From Actinomycetota bacterium (GTDB lineage Bacteria > Actinomycetota > Acidimicrobiia > Acidimicrobiales > Ilumatobacteraceae), in assembly GCA_009704065.1 (NCBI GenBank), contig WLEX01000051.1:1-8106 (forward strand): DNA of 8,106 nucleotides, given 5' to 3'. The stretch's first letter is position 1. The number at the start of each line of letters is the position of its first letter. The notes under the pieces were generated by a model. That model made no database searches. It saw nothing but the letters and a program-made list of their open reading frames with translations, and was not told the DNA's origin. The position numbers and the translations under genes were made by a program. Shown here piece by piece: positions 1-5,666 of this stretch.

Positions 1-1122
1 CCTGAGGTTCACGCCGCATACGTGAAAGAACTCATTGGACTCCGCAAAAAAGCAGTAGAGGCCGGACTTTGGCTTCCACACATGCCTAAGGATGTCGGCG
101 GTATGGGTCTTGGCCATGTGGCGTTAGCCATGGTGCAAGCCGAAGCTGCAAAGACACGTGTTGGGCCATGGGTCTTTAACTGTGCAGCACCAGACGAAGG
201 CAACATGCATACACTTCATCACTGGGCAACTCCAGAGCAGAAGGAAAAGTATCTCACTCCATTGTTAAACGGTGTCTCGTCATCATGTTTCGCCATGACT
301 GAACCCGAGGTTGCTGGCTCTGATCCCACATTGATTCGTACTCATGCAGTCAAAGACGGCGACGAATGGATAATCAACGGTCATAAGTGGTTTATCTCTG
401 GTGCACGTCGAGCAAAGTTTGCGATCCTCATTGCGCGGACAGAAATGGATGTTCCGCCAGGCTCCCGAGGAGCCAACACTGCTTTTATCGTCGATCTCCC
501 AACACCCGGATGGAATGATGTTCGCGAAGTAGAGACGATGCATGGAGCTACTGGTCACTCAGAAATTGTTATTGAAGACCTTCGTATTCACGACTCGCAG
601 ATTCTTGGCGGTCGTGGAAACGGACACCGTCTCGGTCAGTACCGTCTCGGACCTGCACGCTTGGCTCACTGCATGCGTTGGGTGTCACAAGCAGAGACTG
701 CTCTCGACATGATGGTCGACCGCTCGCTGCAGCGTTACTCGCACGGATCAATATTGGCTGAGAAGCAGGGTATTCAATGGCTCATCGCTGACTCGGCCAT
801 GGAGTTGTACCAGTGCAAACTGATGATCCTTCATGCAGCTTCAAAGATTGACTTGGGTGTCGACTTCCGTCAAGAGGTCTCAATGGCGAAACACTTCGTT
901 GCCAACAGTTTGAATCGAATCATCGACAGGGCTATTCAGGTGCACGGTGCTCTCGGTTACTCAACCGACACTCCTCTTGCAGGAATGATGCAAAACGCGC
1001 GATGGGCTCGATTCGCTGATGGTGCAGATGAAATTCACCAAATGAGAATTGCAGAGATCACCATCAAGGCGTACACAGACCACGGAACTACCCGCACTGC
1101 AACGGGAGACTTGCCGCTCTAG
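1..1122 (+). CDS. Acyl-CoA dehydrogenase, ACAD10/11-like, 5'-truncated by window edge
   Basis: This flavoenzyme oxidises an acyl-CoA to the 2-enoyl-CoA with FAD as cofactor and passes electrons to an electron-transfer flavoprotein in the cytoplasm. The frame is open from base 1, so the first seven visible codons before the GTG at 22 belong to the gene and the true start is outside; about 373 residues are seen and roughly 30 are probably missing compared with a usual length near 400-410. Counting from base 1, the N-terminal helical part holds LPHMPKDVGGMGL (about residues 25-37) and GPWVFNCAAPDEGNM (55-69). The FAD/substrate segment MTEPEVAGSD is at 99-108 and WFISGA at 130-135. The C-terminal helical domain holds QVHGALGYS (313-321) and DGADEIHQ (340-347). 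The D of that last motif (codon at 1018) sits where medium-chain enzymes have the catalytic Glu, as in the ACAD10/11 group. The substrate cannot be read from sequence. It ends in a TAG that overlaps the stop of the convergent ligase gene. Confidence 0.93.
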   Translation, partial: PEVHAAYVKELIGLRKKAVEAGLWLPHMPKDVGGMGLGHVALAMVQAEAAKTRVGPWVFNCAAPDEGNMHTLHHWATPEQKEKYLTPLLNGVSSSCFAMTEPEVAGSDPTLIRTHAVKDGDEWIINGHKWFISGARRAKFAILIARTEMDVPPGSRGANTAFIVDLPTPGWNDVREVETMHGATGHSEIVIEDLRIHDSQILGGRGNGHRLGQYRLGPARLAHCMRWVSQAETALDMMVDRSLQRYSHGSILAEKQGIQWLIADSAMELYQCKLMILHAASKIDLGVDFRQEVSMAKHFVANSLNRIIDRAIQVHGALGYSTDTPLAGMMQNARWARFADGADEIHQMRIAEITIKAYTDHGTTRTATGDLPL

Positions 1123-2759
1123 TTTGCGTTATCGATGGCAATTTGTTTTGCCCATCGATAATCGGCTTTACCGGCTGGTGAACGAACGATCTCTGCCACA
1201 TACACAATCTGTTTCGGCATTTTGTAGCGAGCTATGTGATGCTCGGCAGTAGCCAGAATCGATGCATCGTCTGGTGTCTTGCCTTCTTTAAGCCTGACTA
1301 CCGCCACAACCTCATTTCCCCACCGTTCGCTGGGTCGACCCGCCACAACGCAGTCGTACACATGGGGGTGGGCCTTGATTGCAGCCTCTACTTCTTCGGC
1401 AAAGATCTTCTCGCCACCTGAGTTAATGGTGACTGAATCGCGACCGTGGACTTCGATCATGTTGTCGGCCGTGAGGCGCGCGCGGTCTCCTGGCACAACG
1501 AAACGAATCCCATCGACAACGGGATACGTCTTTTCAGTCTTTGCTTGATCGTGGAAATACCCAAGCGCAAGACGTCCGCTCTTTGCCAACCATCCAAGAC
1601 CCTGATGCCCCGGGGCTAACTCTGAGGTGAGATCTTCAGACAAGATGTGGTTCTGTGGCGAAAGGGGAAAGGATCCAGTGCTGGTAACTCCGCCCGCAGA
1701 AACTTGCGACAACTGTCCTCCTGCCTCTGATGATCCGAGACCATCCACGACCATCACTGTGGGGAGGTGGGAGAGAAATTCTGCTTTCAAGTGTGCAGAG
1801 AGTGCAGCGCCTCCAGACAAGATGGACAGCAGCGAAGATAAGTCGTGTGTATTTGTGACAAGTCCGTCAAGAAGTGGGCGTGCAAAAGCGTCGCCAACAA
1901 TCAAGAGAAAGTTCACCTTTTCTTCTTCGACGAGATTCCAGATGTCTTCGGCTTCAAGTCTGTCGGGCTGTGATTGAACAATGATTGTTCCACCGGTAAG
2001 CCAAGCTCTCATCGCAATCCAATGGCCCGCGCCATGCATAAATGGAGGACTAGGGAGAGCACGCAATGTGCCGGTTGCTTCTGTAATGAACTCATCGAGT
2101 GTGCGAGCAGTCTTTGAGCCACCGAAGCACTCAACAACAGCGTCTGCGTTTCGCCAGAGAACGCCTTTGGGCATTCCCGTAGTACCACCTGTGTAGAGAA
2201 TGTAGAGATCGTCTCCGCTGTATCCGGCGGCTGGTTTATCTGTCGTCGACTGAGAGAGAGCGTCTTCGTACCAGACAGCACCGGGGAGTAAGTCGTTGCC
2301 CGATGAGTCGGGCACTTGCAAGATGACCCGTAAGTTCGGAAGTGAACTGCGGATTTCAGCAAGCAATGGTGCGAAACGAGAATGGATAACGATTGCACTT
2401 GCATTGGCATCGTTCAACAAATAGTGAAGTTCTTCGGCGACGTAGCGATAGTTAACGTTGAAGGGCGCCACACGTGCTTTCCACGAACCAAGCATCGCTT
2501 CTAGATACTCGTTGCCATTGTGGAGATAGATGGCCAAGTGGTCCTGGCCGGATTCCCAACCTGGCAATTGATCGCGTTCGGTATGACAACCAAGACCCTG
2601 ACTAGCTAAGTAGTTGGCAAGCTGACGTGTTCGGTCTGAGACTTGTTGCCACGTAAAACGCTTATCTCGAAAAATAAGGCACTCGTCATTTGGTCTCGTT
2701 GCAGTGATTGCTTCGAGTATTTCGGCGATACCGAGTGTGGCAGGGGGGAATGACGACAT
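1119..2759 (-). CDS. Acyl-CoA synthetase (AMP-forming), FadD-like
   Basis: This 546-residue ANL-superfamily ligase activates a carboxylic acid with ATP to an acyl-adenylate and then to acyl-CoA, feeding beta-oxidation or lipid synthesis. Visible motifs in order are the GWESGQDHLA segment (67-76), typical of an actinobacterial FadD-like subgroup as I recall it; the phosphate-binding loop YTGGTTGMPKGV (189-200); the A5 region DGLGSSEAGG (339-348), which departs from the common YGxTE as is usual in this subgroup; GDRARL (424-429) with the ribose-binding Asp; the hinge region GRDSVTINSGGEKI (439-452); and SPAGKADY (527-534) with the catalytic Lys531. All key residues are present, so the enzyme should be active. 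The ATG at 2759 has no Shine-Dalgarno site but has TATCGT at -12 to -7, which fits a leaderless mRNA. It is divergent from the F420 oxidoreductase and convergent with the acyl-CoA dehydrogenase, sharing the CTAG stop bases 1119-1122. The substrate (fatty acid, steroid side chain or other) is not determinable. Confidence 0.93.
   Translation of the reverse strand: MSSFPPATLGIAEILEAITATRPNDECLIFRDKRFTWQQVSDRTRQLANYLASQGLGCHTERDQLPGWESGQDHLAIYLHNGNEYLEAMLGSWKARVAPFNVNYRYVAEELHYLLNDANASAIVIHSRFAPLLAEIRSSLPNLRVILQVPDSSGNDLLPGAVWYEDALSQSTTDKPAAGYSGDDLYILYTGGTTGMPKGVLWRNADAVVECFGGSKTARTLDEFITEATGTLRALPSPPFMHGAGHWIAMRAWLTGGTIIVQSQPDRLEAEDIWNLVEEEKVNFLLIVGDAFARPLLDGLVTNTHDLSSLLSILSGGAALSAHLKAEFLSHLPTVMVVDGLGSSEAGGQLSQVSAGGVTSTGSFPLSPQNHILSEDLTSELAPGHQGLGWLAKSGRLALGYFHDQAKTEKTYPVVDGIRFVVPGDRARLTADNMIEVHGRDSVTINSGGEKIFAEEVEAAIKAHPHVYDCVVAGRPSERWGNEVVAVVRLKEGKTPDDASILATAEHHIARYKMPKQIVYVAEIVRSPAGKADYRWAKQIAIDNAN
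1129..1161 (+). terminator. Inverted repeat after the ACAD stop, possible terminator
   Basis: Arms TTATCGATGG (1129-1138) and CCATCGATAA (1152-1161) form a perfect 10-bp stem with a 13-base loop, starting 6 bases after the stop of the acyl-CoA dehydrogenase. The repeat lies inside the last codons of the opposite-strand ligase gene. No T-run follows on either strand, so it is not a standard intrinsic terminator; termination is inferred from position and from similar repeats at the other two convergent junctions. Each arm contains the palindrome ATCGAT, so a protein-binding site is an alternative. Confidence 0.42.
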
Positions 2760-2765
2760 ATGAGA

Positions 2766-2771
2766 ACGATA
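2766..2771 (-). promoter_or_regulatory. Candidate leaderless -10 element of the ligase gene
   Basis: On the - strand the hexamer TATCGT matches TANNNT and its last base is exactly 7 bases before the A of the ligase ATG (2759). A transcript starting 7 bases after the hexamer would begin at the start codon. This spacing is typical of leaderless actinobacterial genes and agrees with the lack of a Shine-Dalgarno site. No clear -35 element is visible. Confidence 0.5.
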
Positions 2772-2775
2772 ACCT
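2770..2775 (+). promoter_or_regulatory. Candidate -10 element of the F420 oxidoreductase gene
   Basis: TAACCT matches TANNNT and would place transcription start near 2782, at the first base of the Shine-Dalgarno stretch, giving a 12-base leader. It overlaps by two bases the candidate -10 of the divergent ligase gene, so both polymerases could hardly be bound at once. No good -35 box is visible. Only the hexamer and its spacing support this call. Confidence 0.35.
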
Positions 2776-2783
2776 TGTTCGAA

Positions 2784-2789
2784 AGGAGG
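2784..2789 (+). promoter_or_regulatory. Strong ribosome binding site of the F420 oxidoreductase
   Basis: AGGAGG, within AAAGGAGGGG (2782-2791), lies four bases before the ATG at 2794. It is the only strong Shine-Dalgarno sequence at a gene start in this window and fixes this start. The spacing is a little shorter than usual. Confidence 0.85.
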
Positions 2790-2793
2790 GGCT

Positions 2794-3768
2794 ATGTCGA
2801 ACGAATCTCATACTCCAATATTTGGTGTGTTCATCCCCCAAGGATGGAAAATGGAATTGGCTGGTATTCAAGGTGCTGCGGCACAGTGGAAAACTGCTGT
2901 TGATATTGCCACTTTGGCTGAGGACCTTGGGTACGACTCGATATGGGTGTACGACCATTTCCACAATGTTCCCAAGCCTGCCCATGAATCCGTGTTCGAG
3001 TGCTGGACCACCATTGCCGCCATCAGCCAAAAGACTTCTCGTATTCGTCTCGGTCAGATGGTGGGCTGTAACAGTTATCGGAACCCTGGGTTGCTGGCCA
3101 AGATCACTTCCACTGTCGACGTCATCTCTGATGGCCGACTCGACTGGGGTATTGGTGCCGGATGGTACGAAAGTGAGTACAAGGGTTACGGATACGAGTT
3201 TGCGAAACCATCTGACCGAATTGGCATGTTGAGAGAAACAGTTGAGATTGTGAAATCAATGTGGACCAATGCAGAGACAACGTATGACGGCAAGTTCTAC
3301 AAAATGTCACGTGCTCAATGTGATCCGAAGCCACTTCAGCAGCCCACTCCTCCCGTGTGGATTGGTGGCGGAGGTGAGCAACTCACTTTGAAAGTCGTTG
3401 CCCAACATGCCGATGTGTCGAACTTTGGCAGCTCTCTCGAGGAATTCGTAAAGAAGCGTTCAATATTGCAGACACATTGTGCTGCAATTGGTCGTGATGA
3501 AGATTCCATCCGCAAAACAATCTCAAGTGAGGTTTTCATTCGTGAGACCGAAAAAGAGATCATCGAAGCCGGTTCAAAGAACCTGTGGGGTGAATCCGCA
3601 GAGTCGTGGCGCTCCAAAGCTTTGGTAGGTACTCCCGATCAAGTCAGTGAAAAAATCCAGAAGTATCTCGATGCAGGTTGCACCGGCTTCATTCCATGGT
3701 GTCCCGATTACCCATCTACTGAGACGCTCGAGTTATTCGCAAAGAAAGTGATTCCTCACTTCCGTTAG
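2794..3768 (+). CDS. LLM class F420-dependent oxidoreductase, Rv1855c-like family
   Basis: The 324-residue protein belongs to the luciferase-like (bacterial luciferase fold, TIM barrel) enzymes that commonly use the deazaflavin F420 for hydride transfer; its physiological substrate is unknown. The N-terminus GVFIPQGWKMELAGIQ (11-26) resembles the mycobacterial Rv1855c group from memory. Other family marks are DSIWVYDHFHNVP (48-60), the central GRLDWGIGAGWYESEYKGYG (114-133), typical of F420 members, the PTPPVWIGGGGEQ stretch (184-196) and GTPDQVSEKI (279-288) near the C-terminus. The length is normal for the family. The ATG is fixed by a strong Shine-Dalgarno site. The gene stands alone: divergent from the acyl-CoA ligase across 34 bases and convergent with the MaoC gene across 6 bases. 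F420 rather than FMN use is inferred from family membership. Neighbours suggest, but do not prove, a role in degrading lipids or other organic compounds. Confidence 0.9.
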   Translation: MSNESHTPIFGVFIPQGWKMELAGIQGAAAQWKTAVDIATLAEDLGYDSIWVYDHFHNVPKPAHESVFECWTTIAAISQKTSRIRLGQMVGCNSYRNPGLLAKITSTVDVISDGRLDWGIGAGWYESEYKGYGYEFAKPSDRIGMLRETVEIVKSMWTNAETTYDGKFYKMSRAQCDPKPLQQPTPPVWIGGGGEQLTLKVVAQHADVSNFGSSLEEFVKKRSILQTHCAAIGRDEDSIRKTISSEVFIRETEKEIIEAGSKNLWGESAESWRSKALVGTPDQVSEKIQKYLDAGCTGFIPWCPDYPSTETLELFAKKVIPHFR

Positions 3769-3774
3769 GAATTA

Positions 3775-4236
3775 TTAGCCAGCGAAGTACTGGAAAATTA
3801 CTTCGGCGATGCAGGAGGGCTTCGATGCACCTTCACACTCGAACGTGGTTTCAAGTGTCACGCGGGCGCCGCCTGGCGTGTCGTCTACAGCCATTACTTT
3901 GACACCAGCTCGCAACTTCGATCCAACGGCTACAGGAGAGACAAAGCGAACCTTGTTTGCACCGTAGTTAACGCCCATGGCAATGCCGCCCACAGAGAAG
4001 ATTTGTGGAAGGAATACGGGGCCGAGTGACAAGGTGAGGTACCCGTGAGCAATAGGGCCACCGAATGGGCCGGACTTTGCTTTTTCGATATCGACGTGAA
4101 TCCACTGATGGTCACCTGTTGCTTCTGCGAACTGGTTGACTCGTTCCTGGGAGATGGTCATGTACTCGGAATAGCCGAGGTGTTCGCCGATCAAACCCTT
4201 GAGTGCGTCGATTGATTCAATATGTCGTGTTGCCAT
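3775..4236 (-). CDS. MaoC family (R)-specific enoyl-CoA hydratase
   Basis: The protein is predicted to add water to trans-2-enoyl-CoA to form (R)-3-hydroxyacyl-CoA, as hot-dog-fold hydratase 2 enzymes of the mycobacterial Rv0130 (HtdZ) type do. With the ATG at 4236 it has 153 residues, the usual size for single-domain MaoC proteins. The hydratase signature is complete: ATGDHQWIHVD (residues 39-49) carries the catalytic pair Asp42 and His47, followed by GPFGGPIAHGYLTLSL (57-72) and NYGANKVRF (91-99). I chose this ATG over an in-frame ATG 18 bases upstream (4254) because the extra MCNTLY has no place in relatives and the distance to the conserved core fits. Neither start has a Shine-Dalgarno site; AACACT at -12 to -7 of the chosen ATG is a weak -10 match. 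It lies 34 bases downstream of a membrane-protein gene on the same strand and may be co-transcribed with it. It converges on the F420 oxidoreductase with a 6-base gap. Confidence 0.9.
   Translation of the reverse strand: MATRHIESIDALKGLIGEHLGYSEYMTISQERVNQFAEATGDHQWIHVDIEKAKSGPFGGPIAHGYLTLSLGPVFLPQIFSVGGIAMGVNYGANKVRFVSPVAVGSKLRAGVKVMAVDDTPGGARVTLETTFECEGASKPSCIAEVIFQYFAG
3783..3805 (+). terminator. Inverted repeat after the F420 oxidoreductase stop
   Basis: Arms CGAAGTA (3783-3789) and TACTTCG (3799-3805) give a 7-bp stem with a 9-base loop, 14 bases after the TAG of the oxidoreductase. It lies in the last codons of the opposite MaoC gene. There is no T-run. A 7-bp repeat alone could easily be chance; the call rests on the same arrangement at the other two convergent junctions. 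Confidence 0.3.
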
Positions 4237-4270
4237 GTACAAAGTGTTGCACATTTAGGGTGTGTGAAAG

Positions 4271-4726
4271 TTAACGGAGCCACACCGCGATGTACTTACG
4301 GCTCATGGTGTGTAGAAGGAGTGCACATAGCGCTGCCTCGAACATAAATCCGATGGTGTCATTGCTTGTCAGGATGTAGCGGAGGGACCAATCGGCGCCC
4401 ATGGCGCTATTGAATTTGAGGTTTATTAGGAGCCGTAAGACAAAAGGGCCAAATGATGCGGCCACGGCGACATACCAACCGAGGCGCTTCCCGTTGGCCA
4501 TGAGAAACGGTCCCACGATGTAGGCCACCATGAAAACGAATGCCATCAAAAGATACAGACCGCCTAAGCCCCGCATGATTCCCACTTCACCGGAACGTTC
4601 GAGAAACCCGATCACTGCGAAAACGCCATCGAAATAGAGAAGCCATGTGGCAATTGACAGCGTTTGTGGCTGCATGCGGTCGAACCATTTTCGACTATCG
4701 AGATTCTGAAAGGCATGTTCGAACAT
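4271..4726 (-). CDS. Small four-helix membrane protein of unknown function
   Basis: I do not recognise this protein with certainty. From the ATG at 4726 it has 151 residues and four likely membrane helices at about 24-42, 55-77, 84-103 and 125-141. A short charged N-terminus carries DRMQPQTLSIATWLLYFDGV (about 16-35). The first loop (ERSGEVG) and the C-terminal tail (SRKYIAVWLR) are polar or basic. No catalytic motif or signal peptidase site is seen. The frame stays open upstream to an ATG at 4795; I prefer 4726 because it leaves a 100-base spacer to the divergent era gene and has CACACT at -12 to -7, a weak leaderless-type match. A later ATG at 4675 just before MQPQTL is also possible. It precedes the MaoC hydratase gene by 34 bases on the same strand, so they may form a two-gene unit, but this says little about function. 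Confidence 0.72.
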   Translation of the reverse strand: MFEHAFQNLDSRKWFDRMQPQTLSIATWLLYFDGVFAVIGFLERSGEVGIMRGLGGLYLLMAFVFMVAYIVGPFLMANGKRLGWYVAVAASFGPFVLRLLINLKFNSAMGADWSLRYILTSNDTIGFMFEAALCALLLHTMSRKYIAVWLR

Positions 4727-4826
4727 GAGACAAGTGTGGCAGATGGACATGGTGATGCGAAGGGCACACTTCAAAGATTTTTTGATGTTTTGCATTCTCA
4801 GTCTGAAATATCACTACTCTGTTGTT
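4727..4826. promoter_or_regulatory. Divergent promoter spacer between membrane gene and era
   Basis: This 100-base stretch separates the start codons of two genes read in opposite directions and must carry or overlap both promoters. It is AT-richer than the flanking genes, especially 4770-4820. Besides the era -10 hexamer, CACACT on the - strand (4733-4738) lies at -12 to -7 of the membrane-gene ATG but lacks the consensus first T. TTGCAT at 4790-4795 is a poor -35 candidate for era with a long 19-base spacer. No clear operator repeat is seen. Confidence 0.5.
4815..4820 (+). promoter_or_regulatory. Candidate leaderless -10 element of era
   Basis: TACTCT matches TANNNT and ends exactly 7 bases before the GTG at 4827, so the predicted transcript starts at the start codon. 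There is no Shine-Dalgarno sequence before this GTG. The hexamer therefore supports both a leaderless mRNA and the choice of this start, which independently matches where Era proteins begin. Confidence 0.55.
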
Positions 4827-5666
4827 GTGCGGAGTGGATTTGTAACTTTTGTGGGGCGTCCCAATGTGGGAAAGTCCACTTTGGTGAACGCAATCTGCGG
4901 AGTCAAAATTTCTATAGTTTCAAATAAGCCGCAGACAACGCGCACTCGAATTCGTGGTGTGTATCACGGTGAAGATACTCAGGTCGTGTTTGTTGATACA
5001 CCTGGTATTCATAAGCCCGTCACTCATCTTGGTGAGCGTGTGAACGCAACTGCTCTCGAGAGTGTCACCGATGTTGATGTCGTGTGTCTGTTAGTAGATG
5101 CTTGCAAACCTTTTGGTCGCGGAGATCAATGGGTGGCTGATCACATAGACATCTCAAAAGCTTTTGTTGTGGTGAACAAATCAGACAAGGCGACTCGTGA
5201 GCAATTACTTGGTCAGCTTCAAGCTGTCTCTGTATTGAATGCGGCTGAGTATTTCCCTGTGTCGGCACGCACTGGCGATGGAGTGCCACAGCTATTAAAA
5301 GCTTTGGTTTCCCTCATGCCTGAAGGGCCTATGTATTATCCCGCCGACATGGTGACAGATACAGAGGATGCTCAATGGGTAGCCGAGTTGGTGCGTGAAC
5401 AACTTCTTGCAGTGTTAAAGGACGAATTGCCCTACTCGGTGGCTACGAAAGTAACTGAATGGGAATGGCCACGCGTGCGTTGCGAAATATACGTGGAACG
5501 CGAGAGTCAAAAAGGAATGGTCATCGGCAAGGGTGGCGAATTGTTGAAGAGCGTTGGTCAAGCGGTGCGCGCCCAGATGCCAGAAGGTGCGTTCATTGAA
5601 CTGCATGTTGTGGTCGACAAGGACTGGCAACAAAAACCTGAGCGACTAGAGCGACTCGGGTACTAA
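4827..5666 (+). CDS. era: GTPase Era
   Basis: Era is an essential GTPase that binds the 3' end of 16S rRNA and assists small-subunit assembly. From the GTG at 4827 the protein has 279 residues and starts MRSGFVTFVGRPN, as Era proteins do; the frame is open upstream, but those codons show no Era similarity. The G domain is intact: G1 GRPNVGKS (10-17), the switch I region with PQTTRTR (35-41), G3 DTPG (57-60), G4 NKSD (117-120) and G5 SAR (146-148). The link YYPADMVTD (170-178) and ELPYSVA (200-206) are typical. The C-terminal type II KH domain has ERESQKGMVIGKGGE (224-238) with the RNA-binding GxxG loop. It is somewhat shorter than the roughly 300 residues usual for Era because both ends are short, with no domain lost. 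It stands alone, divergent from the membrane-protein gene and convergent with the helicase, sharing stop bases CTAA (5663-5666), rather than lying in the frequent ybeY-era-recO type of cluster. Confidence 0.96.
   Translation: MRSGFVTFVGRPNVGKSTLVNAICGVKISIVSNKPQTTRTRIRGVYHGEDTQVVFVDTPGIHKPVTHLGERVNATALESVTDVDVVCLLVDACKPFGRGDQWVADHIDISKAFVVVNKSDKATREQLLGQLQAVSVLNAAEYFPVSARTGDGVPQLLKALVSLMPEGPMYYPADMVTDTEDAQWVAELVREQLLAVLKDELPYSVATKVTEWEWPRVRCEIYVERESQKGMVIGKGGELLKSVGQAVRAQMPEGAFIELHVVVDKDWQQKPERLERLGY

Noticed and set aside
1627..1977. A 116-codon + strand open frame inside the ligase gene
   Set aside because: Antisense to a protein with complete ligase motifs; low-complexity composition and no start signal.
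1..4254. A dedicated degradation operon formed by the acyl-CoA dehydrogenase, ligase, F420 oxidoreductase and MaoC genes
   Set aside because: The four genes alternate in direction (+, -, +, -), so they cannot be one transcript; a shared pathway is possible but not shown by the layout.
4727..4795. Membrane protein starting at 4795 (174 residues)
   Set aside because: The extra N-terminus is basic and Cys-containing without a recognisable domain, and it would fill most of the only available promoter spacer. It cannot be excluded.
4725..4826. N-terminal extension of Era by 34 residues from an ATG at 4725
   Set aside because: The added residues show no Era similarity, would overlap the divergent membrane-protein gene, and no ribosome site precedes this ATG; the GTG at 4827 matches both the protein family and a -10 hexamer.
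5640..5657. Tandem 9-base repeat GAGCGACTA/GAGCGACTC at the end of era
   Set aside because: It encodes ERLERL, fitting the usual charged Era C-terminus; two copies are too few to call a repeat element.
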